Positions 1-9,447 of a DNA stretch of 64,000 bases are shown here, piece after piece (positions within the stretch are counted from its first letter, which is position 1; every line of letters begins with the position of its first letter). Under the pieces are notes generated by a model. It was not told where the DNA came from, did not search any database, and worked only from the letters and a program-made list of their open reading frames with translations. The stretch comes from an uncultured bacterium (GTDB taxonomy: Bacteria; Verrucomicrobiota; Kiritimatiellia; RFP12; CAIWXQ01). Both the position numbers and the translations under genes were made by a program. The stretch lies in contig CAIWXQ010000021.1 in assembly GCA_903916675.1 (NCBI GenBank), positions 1-64,000 on the forward strand, given 5' to 3'.

Positions 1-2946
1 GACATCTACTGGGCGCGCAGCCGCGTGCTGGAATACCTGAATTCGATCGGTGGCTCGCTGCCGAAGAACGTGCAGCCCGTGCTCGGTCCGGACGCCAGCG
101 GCGTCGGCTGGGCGTTCATGTACACTCTCTCCTCCACCAACCGCGACCTGGCGGAGTTGCGCTCGATCCAGGACTGGCACCTGCGCTACCAGCTTGGCGC
201 CGTACCGGGCGTCGCGGAAGTGGCTTCTGTCGGCGGGTTCGTCAAGCAGTATCAGGTGACGCTCGATCCGACCCGGTTGCGCGCCTACAACCTCTCCATC
301 GCCGACGTGCGCATGGCCATCGAGCGCAGCAACGGCGAAACCGGCGGCCGCTCGCTGGAGATGGCCGAGAAGGAGTTCATCCTGCGCGTGCGCGGCTACG
401 TGCAGAGCCTCGACGACCTGCGGCAGGTGGCTGTTGGCGCCGGCCCCAACGGCGTACCGATCCTCCTCGGGCAGGTCGCCAGCGTGCAATTCGGACCGGA
501 TATGCGGCGCGGCATCGCGGAATACAATGGCGAGGGCGAGACTGTCGGCGGCATCGTGGTCGTGCGCTCCGGCGCCAACGCGCGGCAGGTGATCCTCGAC
601 GTGAAGCGCAAGCTCGACCAGGCCATGAAAAGCCTGCCGGCCGACCTCCACTGCACCATCGCCTACGACCGCAGCGCGCTGATCGATCGCGCCGTGGCCA
701 CGCTGCGCGCGAAGCTCGTCGAGGAGAGCATCGTGGTGGCGCTGGTCTGCCTGGCATTTCTCCTGAGCTTCTCCAGCTCGCTGGTTGCCATTGTGATCCT
801 CCCCATCGCCGTGCTGGCCTCGTTCCTGATCATGTTCGGCCAGGGGATCAGTTCCAACATCATGTCGCTCGGCGGCATCGCCATCGCCATCGGCGCCATG
901 GTGGATGCCGCGATCATCATGGTCGAGAATGCCCACAAGCACCTCGAGCGCGACTTCGGCCAGAAACCCCGCTGGCAGATCATCCGCGATGCGGCGGTCG
1001 AGGTCGGCCCTACGCTCTTCTACTCGCTGCTGGTCATCACCGTCTCGTTCCTGCCGGTTTTTGCGCTGCAGGAGCAGGAGGGCCGGCTCTTCCGTCCACT
1101 GGCCTTCACCAAGACCTACGCCATGGCTGCCGCAGCCCTGCTCTCTGTCACGCTGGCGCCGGTGCTGATGGGACTGTTGATTCGCGGCCGCCCCGTGCCA
1201 GAGGAGAAGAACCCGCTCAACCGCCTGCTGACGCGGCTCTATCATCCGGCCGTCGACTGGATCATCCGCCACCGCCGCGCCGTGATCGTGGCCGCCGCCG
1301 CCATCGTGCTCTGGGTCTTCCTGCCGTGGAACTGGCTGGTGGTCGACCGCCTCCTGCCAGGCCCGGCGCGCGACCTGGCCGCGCAGGCCGGCCGCGCCTT
1401 CCCGTTCCAGAACATCGGCTCGGAGTTCATGCCGCCGCTCTACGAGGGCGATCTGCTCTACATGCCCACCACCGTGCCGGGCATCTCCCCGACCAAAGCG
1501 CGCGAACTGCTGCAGCAGACAGACCGCATCATCAAGTCCTTTCCCGAGATTGAGCGCGTCTTCGGCAAGGCCGGCCGCGCCGAGACCGCCACCGACCCCG
1601 CGCCACTGGAGATGTTTGAGACCACCATCCAGCTCAAGGACGAGGCCGAATGGCCGGTGGTCGACATCGCCGACGCCTCCGGCGCCGTGGTCGCGCACCG
1701 CCGGCGCACGCCGCCGGAATTGATCGCCGCACTCGACGCCGCCATCCGTTTCCCCGGCCTCAACAACTCGTGGACCATGCCGATCCGCACGCGCATCGAC
1801 ATGCTCGCCACGGGCATCAAGACGCCGGTCGGCATCAAGGTCGCCGGTCCCGACCTGGCGGAACTCGAACGCGTTGCCGCCGAAATCGGCGCCGTGGTGC
1901 GCGACGTCCATGGCGCGACCGGTGTCTTTGCCGAGCGCGCCCTGGGCGGCAACTACGTGGAGTTCGCCATTGACCGCGAAGCCATCGCACGCTACGGCCT
2001 GCGCGTGGCCGACGTGCAGGATGTGCTGGCCGTGGCGCTGGGCGGCATGCCGCTGGCCACCACCGTCGAGGGGCTGGAGCGCTACGCCATCACGCTGCGC
2101 TACGACCGCGACTTCCGCGCAAGCCCCGAGGCGCTGCGCGAGATCCTGATCCCCACGCCCGACAGCGCGCAGATCCCGCTCGGACAGCTCGCAAAAATCC
2201 AGATCAAATCCGCTCCCATGGGAATCAAGAGCGAGGGCGCCGTGCCCAACGCCTGGGTCTACGTGGACGTGCGCGGCGCGGACCTCGGCTCGTTCGTGCG
2301 CCAGGCGCGGCAGGCCGTGGACGCCGCGCTCACGGACGGCCGTGTCCGCCTCCCCGCCGGCTATGTCGTCAACTGGAGCGGCCAGTACGAATACCTCGAG
2401 CGCGCCCGCCAGCGGCTGCTGCTCGTGATCCCGCTGACGTTCCTGCTGATCGCCCTGATCCTCTACCTCAACACGAAGTCGCTCGCCAAAACCGCCATCG
2501 TGCTGCTGGCCGTGCCGTTCTCGCTGGTCGGCGCGTTTTGGGCCATCTACCTCTGCGGCTACAACCTGAGCGTGGCGGTCTGGATCGGCGTGATCGCGCT
2601 GGCCGGGCTCGACGCGGAGACCGGCGTGGTGATGCTGCTCTATCTCGACCTCGCCCACGCCGCGCGGGAGCGCACAGGCATGCTGCTCACCACCGCCGAC
2701 CTGCGGGCCGCCATCCACGAAGGCGCCGTGCAGCGCGTGCGGCCCAAGGCCATGACCGCCTGTGTCATCATCGCCGGCCTGCTGCCGATTCTCTGGAGTC
2801 ACGGCGCGGGCGCGGACGTGATGAAGCGCATTGCCACCCCCATGGTCGGCGGCGTCATCACTTCCACGCTGATGGAACTGCTCGTCTACCCGGCAATTTA
2901 CTACGTCTGGAAGGCGCGCAAGCTGCCGCAGGCGGAGCAACGGTAA
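1..2946 (+). CDS. cusA: CusA-like heavy-metal RND efflux pump (5' truncated by window)
   Basis: Inner-membrane proton-driven pump of the heavy-metal efflux (HME) RND family, which exports Cu(I)/Ag(I)-type ions through a periplasmic adaptor and an outer-membrane channel. The frame is open from base 1, so the true start lies upstream; 981 residues are present and roughly 60-100 N-terminal residues are missing against the usual 1040-1070. Visible are the first transmembrane cluster (encoded about 720-1210) with the HME signature around MVDAAIIMVENAHK in TM4, the periplasmic segment with RIDMLATGIKTPVGIKV typical of CusA, and a second TM cluster near the C terminus. It ends 3 bp before the end of the convergent PFK gene. 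The adaptor and channel genes are presumably upstream of the window; an adaptor also occurs 32 kb away at 35215. Metal specificity is inferred from the family. Confidence 0.93.
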   Translation, partial: DIYWARSRVLEYLNSIGGSLPKNVQPVLGPDASGVGWAFMYTLSSTNRDLAELRSIQDWHLRYQLGAVPGVAEVASVGGFVKQYQVTLDPTRLRAYNLSIADVRMAIERSNGETGGRSLEMAEKEFILRVRGYVQSLDDLRQVAVGAGPNGVPILLGQVASVQFGPDMRRGIAEYNGEGETVGGIVVVRSGANARQVILDVKRKLDQAMKSLPADLHCTIAYDRSALIDRAVATLRAKLVEESIVVALVCLAFLLSFSSSLVAIVILPIAVLASFLIMFGQGISSNIMSLGGIAIAIGAMVDAAIIMVENAHKHLERDFGQKPRWQIIRDAAVEVGPTLFYSLLVITVSFLPVFALQEQEGRLFRPLAFTKTYAMAAAALLSVTLAPVLMGLLIRGRPVPEEKNPLNRLLTRLYHPAVDWIIRHRRAVIVAAAAIVLWVFLPWNWLVVDRLLPGPARDLAAQAGRAFPFQNIGSEFMPPLYEGDLLYMPTTVPGISPTKARELLQQTDRIIKSFPEIERVFGKAGRAETATDPAPLEMFETTIQLKDEAEWPVVDIADASGAVVAHRRRTPPELIAALDAAIRFPGLNNSWTMPIRTRIDMLATGIKTPVGIKVAGPDLAELERVAAEIGAVVRDVHGATGVFAERALGGNYVEFAIDREAIARYGLRVADVQDVLAVALGGMPLATTVEGLERYAITLRYDRDFRASPEALREILIPTPDSAQIPLGQLAKIQIKSAPMGIKSEGAVPNAWVYVDVRGADLGSFVRQARQAVDAALTDGRVRLPAGYVVNWSGQYEYLERARQRLLLVIPLTFLLIALILYLNTKSLAKTAIVLLAVPFSLVGAFWAIYLCGYNLSVAVWIGVIALAGLDAETGVVMLLYLDLAHAARERTGMLLTTADLRAAIHEGAVQRVRPKAMTACVIIAGLLPILWSHGAGADVMKRIATPMVGGVITSTLMELLVYPAIYYVWKARKLPQAEQR

Positions 2947-2949
2947 GCC

Positions 2950-4143
2950 TCAGCGCATCTGCCGGAAGCGTCCGATGCGCGGCAGGGGGCCGACGATCGG
3001 GCGGGCATAGTCGAGGAACGCCTGCGTCACGTCGTTGCCCGCGCGGTTGATGAAGGCCGGCGGCATGTGGCGCGTCTCCTTGGCCACATTGCGCAGCGGC
3101 ACAACCTCAAAGAAAACGCCGTATTTCCTGCCGGGCTTGCGGCGGATGGCGATGGAACCGCTCGATGCCTTGCCCTGGAGCGCGGCACGCACCGCAGCGG
3201 CGCCGACCGCGCGCGCCTCGCGTGCATCGACCTCCGACACCACGCCCGGGAAAGAACGCTGTAGATAGCCGAAGGTGTCGGCGCGGACGCGCGAGATCTT
3301 GGCGCGGTCGCGGATCACGCCAGCCAGCATGTCGCCCAGCGCGCCGCTGCCGCTGAGCTGCTTGTTGCCGTGGGAATCGGTTTCCTGGATGAACTTGGCG
3401 GCGATGGGCGTGCCGTCCCGGTCGGCGACCCCCTCCGAAACCGCCACCACGCAGCGACCCAGGCGCTTCACGACCTTCTGCACGTCAGCAACAAACCGGT
3501 CGAGGCTGAACGGACGCTCGGGAAGGTAGATCAGGTGCGGGCCGTCGTCCGGGTGCACGCGCGCCAGGGCCGCGGCGGCGGTGAGGAAGCCGGCGTTGCG
3601 CCCCATGACGATGTCGATCTTGACCCCACTGAGCGCGCGGTTGTCGAGGTCGTCGCCCATCACCGCGCAAGCCACGAACCTGGCCGCGCTGCCGAAGCCG
3701 GGCGTGTGGTCATTCTCACGCAGGTCGTTGTCGATCGTCTTGGGGATGTGAAAACAGGCGAGGTCATAGCCGGCCTTGCGTGCCTCCTCGTTGATGATGT
3801 GCACGGTCTCGGCGGAGTCGTTGCCGCCGATATAGAAGAAATAGCGCACGTCAAGGCTGTGCAGTTGCCGGAAGATCGCCACGCAATCCTCGGCCGAAGG
3901 CTTGCGGCGCACAGAACCCAGCGCGGATGAAGGCGTCTGTGCCACCGCTTCAAGCGTGGCCATGGTCTCTTTGCGCAGGTCGATGAACGTGCCGTCGAGG
4001 ATGCCCTTGATGCCGTGCCGCGCGCCGTAGATTCGGCCCACGGTCGGAAACTCCCGCGCCGCAAGCACCGCGCCGACCAGGCTCTGGTTGATCACCATCG
4101 AAGGTCCGCCGCTCTGGGCGATCAGCATGTTTCCGCGCTTCAT
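2950..4143 (-). CDS. pfp: PPi-dependent-type 6-phosphofructokinase
   Basis: Phosphorylates fructose 6-phosphate to fructose 1,6-bisphosphate (glycolysis; reversible if PPi-dependent). 397 residues. The N-terminal nucleotide/PPi loop SGGPS (11-15), the GGND motif (106-109) and PKTIDND (134-140) are visible. In ATP-using enzymes the loop is GGDG and the later motif PGTIDND; the Asp in GGND and the Lys in PKT are the changes known to mark PPi use, so I infer PPi as donor. The start at 4143 is chosen because a strong GGAGG lies 6 nt upstream and homology starts at MKRGNM; the frame is open 50 codons further upstream but that part is low-complexity. The gene converges tail-to-tail with cusA (3-bp gap) and is divergent from the DUF721 gene. 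Confidence 0.9.
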   Translation of the reverse strand: MKRGNMLIAQSGGPSMVINQSLVGAVLAAREFPTVGRIYGARHGIKGILDGTFIDLRKETMATLEAVAQTPSSALGSVRRKPSAEDCVAIFRQLHSLDVRYFFYIGGNDSAETVHIINEEARKAGYDLACFHIPKTIDNDLRENDHTPGFGSAARFVACAVMGDDLDNRALSGVKIDIVMGRNAGFLTAAAALARVHPDDGPHLIYLPERPFSLDRFVADVQKVVKRLGRCVVAVSEGVADRDGTPIAAKFIQETDSHGNKQLSGSGALGDMLAGVIRDRAKISRVRADTFGYLQRSFPGVVSEVDAREARAVGAAAVRAALQGKASSGSIAIRRKPGRKYGVFFEVVPLRNVAKETRHMPPAFINRAGNDVTQAFLDYARPIVGPLPRIGRFRQMR

Positions 4144-4305
4144 TTGCATCCTCCGGTAATCTCGTCGCACGGCATCCACAACTGCAGCCGCGGCCCGGGG
4201 CTCTCTGGACAGAGTCGAGCGGGCGTGGCGGCAGGTTCGCATTCGCCGCTTCTGCCAACAGCGGGTGCATGATACTCTCTCCGCGTGCGGCAACGCAAAC
4301 TACAG

Positions 4306-4728
4306 ATGCCTCCTTCTCAACAGCCACCGGTGGCATTCTCGTCTGATACGGACGCCGACTTGTCGGCGCCCAATCCGCGGCCGAGGGATGACGGCGCGCC
4401 CGCGCACTGCCGCGAGGCTGTGCCCATGCAGGCGCTCGTGGCGCAGGTGCTCCGGCGCCTGAAGCTTCCCGATCAGGAACTCTGGCGCGAGGAGCTGGCG
4501 GCTGTCTGGGCGCAGGTGGTCCCTCCGGAACTGACAGCCGTGGTGCGCCCCGGCAAATGGGAGCAGGGTGTGCTCTATCTATTCGTCCCGAACAGCGCCC
4601 GATTTTTCGAGGTGCAGCGGTTCCATCTCAAGGCGATCGAAACCAAACTGCGCCGCCATTTCGACGCCGCGCGCCTGAAGCAGGTGCGCGTGATGGTCGC
4701 CCCGGACGCAGGTGCCGGAATGCCCTGA
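4306..4728 (+). CDS. DUF721 (DciA-like) protein
   Basis: Small protein of the DUF721 family, whose best-studied member DciA loads the replicative helicase in bacteria lacking DnaC. The conserved part runs from about MQALVAQVLRRL to the C terminus: two helices followed by a beta region (VLYLFVPNSARFFEVQR) and KLRRHF. Start is uncertain: GTG at 4285 and ATG at 4306 lack a Shine-Dalgarno, while ATG at 4426 has GAGG 8 nt upstream and would give exactly the DUF721 domain (100 aa). The extra N-terminal stretch is Pro/Asp-rich and may be a linker or untranslated. Ends 6 bp before the end of the convergent gene at 4735. No dnaA/dnaB neighbour is visible. Confidence 0.7.
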   Translation: MPPSQQPPVAFSSDTDADLSAPNPRPRDDGAPAHCREAVPMQALVAQVLRRLKLPDQELWREELAAVWAQVVPPELTAVVRPGKWEQGVLYLFVPNSARFFEVQRFHLKAIETKLRRHFDAARLKQVRVMVAPDAGAGMP

Positions 4729-4734
4729 GATCCG

Positions 4735-6192
4735 TCAGCTCGCCGGCGCGGCATTCGCCTCGACCGGCTTGGCCGTGACGGGCGGCAGGATCAGGTCAAT
4801 GTCGTCCTTGGCGCTCGGCAGCAGCGCGGCGGCTTTTTCGGTCATCTTGTCCGCCAGATCCTGGACGTACTTGTTTTCCGGGATACACTTCCGGCAGTAG
4901 AGCGAGGCGGCGATCAGCGCCCGCACCTGTTCACGCAGCAGGAGCAGGCGGGTCTGGTTGTCGGTCATGAGGCAATAGCGCATGAACTGCACCATGCGCA
5001 CGTCGCCGACATCGGCCCAGGCGACTTTGCTCGTGGCTCCCTGATTCAGGACCGTGATCCCTTCCTTGTCGGCGGCGGCGATCTTCCAGCCGTCGGGATG
5101 CTGGTAGCCCGTCACATGGACCGCCAGAAAGTCGCGAAACTCCTCCAGACGCACGATCCGTTGCTGCGCGACATCGTAGGCCTTGCGGCTCTCCTTCTCG
5201 GTCAGCTTGAACTCCACCGTGCGCAGCAGGCGACGCGCATCGGCATAGTTGTGCCGGTGCAGTTGATTGCGGAACGAAGCCTCGGCTTCGGCCGCAGCGA
5301 CCGCGGCGATCTCGGCCTTGATCTTCTCCTGGCGCGCGACCTCGCGCTGCTCGGCATCCTGCTTCTGCTTCTCCATTTCCGCCAGCCGGCGCGCCTGCTC
5401 GGTCTCGACGGCCTTGTGCTTGCTGACGACCAGCACCAAGTTGCTGACTGTCGTCAGGTTGCCGCGGACAGCTTCCAGCCCGTTGCGCGACTCGTCAATT
5501 TTCGCTCCGTCCGCAAAGGGTCGGATCCGTTCGTCGAACATGGCGGCGACCGGGCCAAGCGCTTCGATCGGCAGACCTCCAACCACGGCGTTTGTGGCGG
5601 AAATCTCGTCGCACAGCGCGGCCGCCTCGGCAGCAAGGTCATCCATACGATACCAGGCGCGGTACATGCTGCGCACCGGCAGAAGGATCGGCTCCTGCGA
5701 CACGTCCGCCGCGACCAAAGCAGATGCCGCAGGCGTTTCAGACGCCGCCAGGGCGGCGTCTGCTGCTGGCGTTGCCGACCGCGACAGGCGCTGCGGGACC
5801 AGGATCCCGCGCCATTCCACCCCCAGCACATCGGTTACAGCCTGACTGGCTGCGCCGCACATCTCGCCGGCGGACGCAGCCAGCGCAACGAGGTTCGAAC
5901 GGGCCGTCTGCGCCTGCGCGAGACGTTTGCTGATCTGCTGCAGGGCGGCCGCTGGCGCGGCCAGTTGGGCCAACACAGCCTGTGCCGCTTGTCCGGCCGC
6001 CTGCGCCGTCTGCATGGCCTGCGCTGTCCGGGATTTCTCCACTGGCTTCTTCTGCGCGCCAGGCTTGTGCCATGCCACATACCAGATGACGAAGACAACC
6101 ACCATCGCCGTCAACAGCAAGCACAGGATGGCCGTCAGCAGTGTCAAGCCGGACCGGGTCGCAGATTGTTTCGAGCCTGTGTTCGTCATCAT
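4735..6192 (-). CDS. Membrane-anchored coiled-coil protein, partner of adjacent kinase
   Basis: 485-residue protein of unknown function. Start at 6192 (ATGATG) has GAGGAGG 7 nt upstream. A single transmembrane helix lies at about residues 15-40, so most of the protein is extracytoplasmic. An Ala/Gln-rich region is followed by a segment with LLPVRSMYRAWYRM that clearly resembles LLPVQAKVRGMYRALYRM in the kinase encoded just upstream (6253-8403), then a charged coiled coil (EMEKQKQDAEQREVARQEK) and a C-terminal domain with VAWADVGDVRMVQFMRYC and several Cys (YCRKCIPENKY). The gap to the kinase stop is 60 bp, so both are probably one transcript. I do not recognise a known family; a kinase-associated envelope protein or decoy sensor domain is inference. 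Confidence 0.75.
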   Translation of the reverse strand: MMTNTGSKQSATRSGLTLLTAILCLLLTAMVVVFVIWYVAWHKPGAQKKPVEKSRTAQAMQTAQAAGQAAQAVLAQLAAPAAALQQISKRLAQAQTARSNLVALAASAGEMCGAASQAVTDVLGVEWRGILVPQRLSRSATPAADAALAASETPAASALVAADVSQEPILLPVRSMYRAWYRMDDLAAEAAALCDEISATNAVVGGLPIEALGPVAAMFDERIRPFADGAKIDESRNGLEAVRGNLTTVSNLVLVVSKHKAVETEQARRLAEMEKQKQDAEQREVARQEKIKAEIAAVAAAEAEASFRNQLHRHNYADARRLLRTVEFKLTEKESRKAYDVAQQRIVRLEEFRDFLAVHVTGYQHPDGWKIAAADKEGITVLNQGATSKVAWADVGDVRMVQFMRYCLMTDNQTRLLLLREQVRALIAASLYCRKCIPENKYVQDLADKMTEKAAALLPSAKDDIDLILPPVTAKPVEANAAPAS

Positions 6193-6252
6193 CGCTTCGC
6201 CTCCTCTGCCGCTTGCGCCAGGCGCTGCCGACGCCTGCCCCGCCGGCACTGT

Positions 6253-8403
6253 CTATTTCTTGGCACGCTGGCTGGCCGCCGCGGCGTTGGTCATGGCCAC
6301 ATACTTCTTGATGGCCGCCGCGGCGTTGGTCACGGACACGTAGTCGTTGCTGATGGAAACCTGCCCCACATGAACCGCCTGCGCCTGTTCTCCAATCGCG
6401 GGAATGTACGCTTGCAGGCGGTTGCTAAACTCCGCGGTTCGACGGGCCAGTTCCATATCCGGCAGGGTGTCGGCAATGGCGTCCACGGCAACGACGTTGC
6501 TGGACAGCGCGGCGACCTGATCCAGGATCGTCTCCATGCGGTACAGGGCGCGATACATGCCGCGCACCTTCGCCTGAACCGGCAGCAGTCGCTCGTCGTT
6601 AATCTTATCCATCGCCGGCGGACGGGCCGGAATCACGCTGGACACCTTCAGGCCGGGCAGGTCCGAAACGGCCTTGTTGGCATTCTCGCACAACTGCCGC
6701 GCGCTACCCGTACAGGATTTGATCGCCGCGACCGCAAGCTTCGCCTGCTCCAGGCAGTTGGCAAACTTCAGCATCACGACGGTTTTCGGCGGTTTCTTCG
6801 CAGGTGCCTTCGCCTTTGCCATACGTTCGGCATCTATCGCAGCCGTCTTCGCTCTGGCCACGCGTTCCGCTTCCGCCGCAGCCATCTCCTTCGCCGTGCG
6901 CTCAGCGTCCGCCGCGGCCTTCTCCCTCGCTGCGCGCTCGGTCTCCGCCGCAGTCGACTTCTCCTGCGCCACACGCGCGGCAGCCTCGGCCGCATCCTTG
7001 GCCGCCAACGCGACCTTCACCGCTTGTGCGGCATAGGCCGCCTGCTCGGCTTTTGCGTTCTGGGCAGACAACTCGGCGGACTTCAGGGCTTCCTGCGCTT
7101 CCTTCAACGCCTGCGCAGCCTGCGCGGCGGCCTGGGCGGCCGCCTGCGCAACCTGCTCCGCGTTCTGCGCCATGGCCTGTTCCGTACTCGCGTGGCTTCG
7201 CTGCCGGGACCAGAAGATGGCGGCCAGAATTCCACCCGCCAGCAGCATCCCCAGAATGACCAGCAGCAGCATGGGCAGGCCCTGCCGGGACCGCGAAGCA
7301 CCTGCAGTGGAAGGATCGTTCATCGAACCGGGCGCAACCGTCGCCAGTGAGCCGGTCGTGGAGGCGATCCGGCCGGTGACCGCCACGGGACCGGTCAGGC
7401 TGCGCCCGAGCCTCTGAAAAAAATCCTCCTTGCGCAACGGCGCGGGTGGAGGCAGGCCAGCGCGGTCAACAAAATGACGGATCTCCGCGACCAGCGTATC
7501 GTAGTTCGGCTGGCGCATGGCCGGATCGACCTGCAGCATGCGCGCGATGATCGCCTCGACCTCGGGATCGATGTCCGGACGCAACGCGCGCAGTGGCGGG
7601 GCCGGCTTCAGGAAGCGGGCCTTGACCACCGCCGCCGCGTCCGCCCCGTCGAACGGCGGCTTGCCGGCCAGCGCGTGATAGAGGGTGCCGCCTAGACTGT
7701 AGATGTCGGCCCGACAGTCCGACGGCTGGCGGCGGACCTTCTCGGGCGCCACGTAGTAGGGCGTGCCCCAGACGTCGTTGGGATCGCCCGAGCCCGCCAG
7801 TTGCGCAATGCCGAAATCCACCAACTTGGCGAGGCCCTTGCCGTCGAGCAGGATGTTCTCCGGCTTGATGTCGCCATGCACCAGCCGATGCTGGTTGCCG
7901 CTCTGCAACCCCTGGGCGATGTCCAGCCCGATGCGCATCACCGTCGTCTGCTCCAGCGGCTTGCCGCTGCCGAGCAGGCCGTCCACGCTGCCGCCGGAAA
8001 CCAGCTCCATGACGATATACGGCTGCCCCTTGAACTCGCCAACGGAATAGATCTGCACCACGTTGGGGTGGTTCAGCTTGGCAGCGGTCTGCGCCTCGCG
8101 GCGGAACGTTTTGACAAACTTGGGGTCTGCACCCAGCGAACGCCGCATGACCTTGACAGCCACATCGCGGTTCAGCGAGACGTCGCGTGCCCGGTAGGCA
8201 CTCCCCATGCCCCCCGTGCCCAGCAGTTCCAGCAGCACAAAGCCGTCGAGTCGCGCCGGAACCTGCATCTCTGTACGGCAGGAGGGGCACCGGACCATAG
8301 AAAAAGCCGGCCGGCCGGTGAGATCCAGCTTCGCGCCGCATGCGGCGCAAGGGAAGACCGCGATCGGATCGGTGATTATCTGCAAGTCGCGGGCTTCGGT
8401 CAT
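6253..8403 (-). CDS. Ser/Thr protein kinase with N-terminal zinc ribbon and Ala-rich extracytoplasmic region
   Basis: 716-residue Hanks-type kinase. Residues 19-42 form a CxxC...CxxC zinc ribbon. The kinase domain follows: glycine loop GTGGMG (62-67), catalytic Lys84 in VAVK, alpha-C Glu103, catalytic loop HGDIKPEN (H176-N183) and DFG (196-198). The catalytic loop reads HGD instead of HRD, so the activation-loop-coordinating Arg is absent. One TM helix lies near residues 376-395, followed by a long Ala-rich coiled coil and a C-terminal domain sharing LLPV...GMYRALYRM with the next gene product. Start at 8403 is chosen by homology (an upstream in-frame ATG would overlap lgt) with AAGGA nearby. 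Likely a receptor-like kinase operonic with 4735-6192. Ligand and substrates unknown. Confidence 0.9.
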   Translation of the reverse strand: MTEARDLQIITDPIAVFPCAACGAKLDLTGRPAFSMVRCPSCRTEMQVPARLDGFVLLELLGTGGMGSAYRARDVSLNRDVAVKVMRRSLGADPKFVKTFRREAQTAAKLNHPNVVQIYSVGEFKGQPYIVMELVSGGSVDGLLGSGKPLEQTTVMRIGLDIAQGLQSGNQHRLVHGDIKPENILLDGKGLAKLVDFGIAQLAGSGDPNDVWGTPYYVAPEKVRRQPSDCRADIYSLGGTLYHALAGKPPFDGADAAAVVKARFLKPAPPLRALRPDIDPEVEAIIARMLQVDPAMRQPNYDTLVAEIRHFVDRAGLPPPAPLRKEDFFQRLGRSLTGPVAVTGRIASTTGSLATVAPGSMNDPSTAGASRSRQGLPMLLLVILGMLLAGGILAAIFWSRQRSHASTEQAMAQNAEQVAQAAAQAAAQAAQALKEAQEALKSAELSAQNAKAEQAAYAAQAVKVALAAKDAAEAAARVAQEKSTAAETERAAREKAAADAERTAKEMAAAEAERVARAKTAAIDAERMAKAKAPAKKPPKTVVMLKFANCLEQAKLAVAAIKSCTGSARQLCENANKAVSDLPGLKVSSVIPARPPAMDKINDERLLPVQAKVRGMYRALYRMETILDQVAALSSNVVAVDAIADTLPDMELARRTAEFSNRLQAYIPAIGEQAQAVHVGQVSISNDYVSVTNAAAAIKKYVAMTNAAAASQRAKK

Positions 8404-8491
8404 GTGCACATCATCCTTGTCGTCTTCAAGGACATAATTGGTTATAAAGTAGATCGCTTCCCCTGCCGCTGTCGAATAAAAACGGAGCCGC

Positions 8492-9346
8492 ATGCACTCC
8501 ATCCTGTTCCAGATCGGACCCTTCCCGCTCAAGGCCTACGGTCTCTTGATGGCGCTGGGGTTCGCCGGCGCCTGGTTCGCGGCCGTGCGCCTATCGCGCG
8601 GGACGCACCGCACCGCGGACTATCTGTCAAACCTCATGGTCTGGATGATGTTCGCTGGCGTGCTGGGCGCGCGAGCCGCCTACGTCGCCGAGCACTGGAC
8701 CCGGGAGTTCGCCAGCCACCCCGCCGCCATCGTGCGGATCGACCAAGGCGGGCTGATGTTCTACGGCGGCGTGATCAGCGCGGCGCTGGCGCTGTTCGTG
8801 TTCGCGCGCCGCCACCGGGAATCCTTCTTCGGTCTCGGAGATCTCCTGCTGAGTGTCCTGCCGATCGGCCACGCCTTCGGCCGCATCGGCTGTTTTCTGC
8901 ATGGCTGCTGCCACGGCAGGTTCTCGGACAGCCCCCTGGCCGTCACCTTCCCCGCCCACAGCCCGGCCTGGTACCAGCAGTTCGACGATCATCTCATCAC
9001 GGCCGAGGCCAGCCGCAGCCTCCCGGTCCTCCCCACCCAGCTTTTCGAGGCCGGCGCCAACCTCCTGCTCTTCGTCCTGCTCGTTTTCCTCTACCGCCGT
9101 CTGCAACACCGCCGCGGCGCGGTCGCCGCCATCTACCTCCTGCTTTATCCGGTCATTCGCTTTCTGATCGAGCCATTGCGAGGCGACCTGCGCATGCAGG
9201 TCGGCGCCGGGTCGATCGGCCAGTTCATCAGCATCCTGCTCTTTGCCGCCGGCGCCGCCCTGCTGGCCTGGCGCCTGTGCGCACCACCCGCGCCGGAGTT
9301 GCGCCCCACCCAGACGCCGCAGCCGCCCAAGGCAGGCACCAAGTGA
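8492..9346 (+). CDS. lgt: Prolipoprotein diacylglyceryl transferase
   Basis: Transfers a diacylglyceryl group from phosphatidylglycerol to the lipobox cysteine of prolipoproteins, the first step of lipoprotein maturation in the inner membrane. 284 residues with about seven TM helices. The signature HAFGRIGCFLHGCCHGR (around residues 129-145) contains the conserved Arg/Asn-type catalytic region, and RFLIEPLRGD near the C terminus is the conserved last-helix Arg motif. ATG at 8492 has GGAG 6 nt upstream. The gene is divergent from the kinase (88 bp between starts). Lipoproteins in this window (43303, 45192) would be its clients. Confidence 0.96.
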   Translation: MHSILFQIGPFPLKAYGLLMALGFAGAWFAAVRLSRGTHRTADYLSNLMVWMMFAGVLGARAAYVAEHWTREFASHPAAIVRIDQGGLMFYGGVISAALALFVFARRHRESFFGLGDLLLSVLPIGHAFGRIGCFLHGCCHGRFSDSPLAVTFPAHSPAWYQQFDDHLITAEASRSLPVLPTQLFEAGANLLLFVLLVFLYRRLQHRRGAVAAIYLLLYPVIRFLIEPLRGDLRMQVGAGSIGQFISILLFAAGAALLAWRLCAPPAPELRPTQTPQPPKAGTK

Positions 9347-9351
9347 AACGC

Positions 9352-9424
9352 GGAATATCGAACCAGGAACTCCGAATGTCGAAGTTCAACCTACAGCCTT
9401 AACCCCTTCAGCCTGCAGCCTTCC
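9352..9424. repeat. Simple repeats between lgt and rluD
   Basis: GGAATATCGAACCAGGAACT followed by CCGAATGTCGAAG (9352-9386), then ACAGCCTTAACCCCTTCAGC and CTGCAGCCTT (9392-9421). The second motif recurs at 18838-18864 and 29118-29149, each time just before a start codon region. Confidence 0.65.
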
Positions 9425-9447
9425 TTATTCTACGGTTCCGCATCGCG

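Noticed and set aside
5098-7350. Very long open frame on the plus strand opposite the kinase and its partner (750 codons)
   Set aside because: Arg/His/Gln-rich composition, no family resemblance, entirely antisense to well-supported genes; an effect of high GC.
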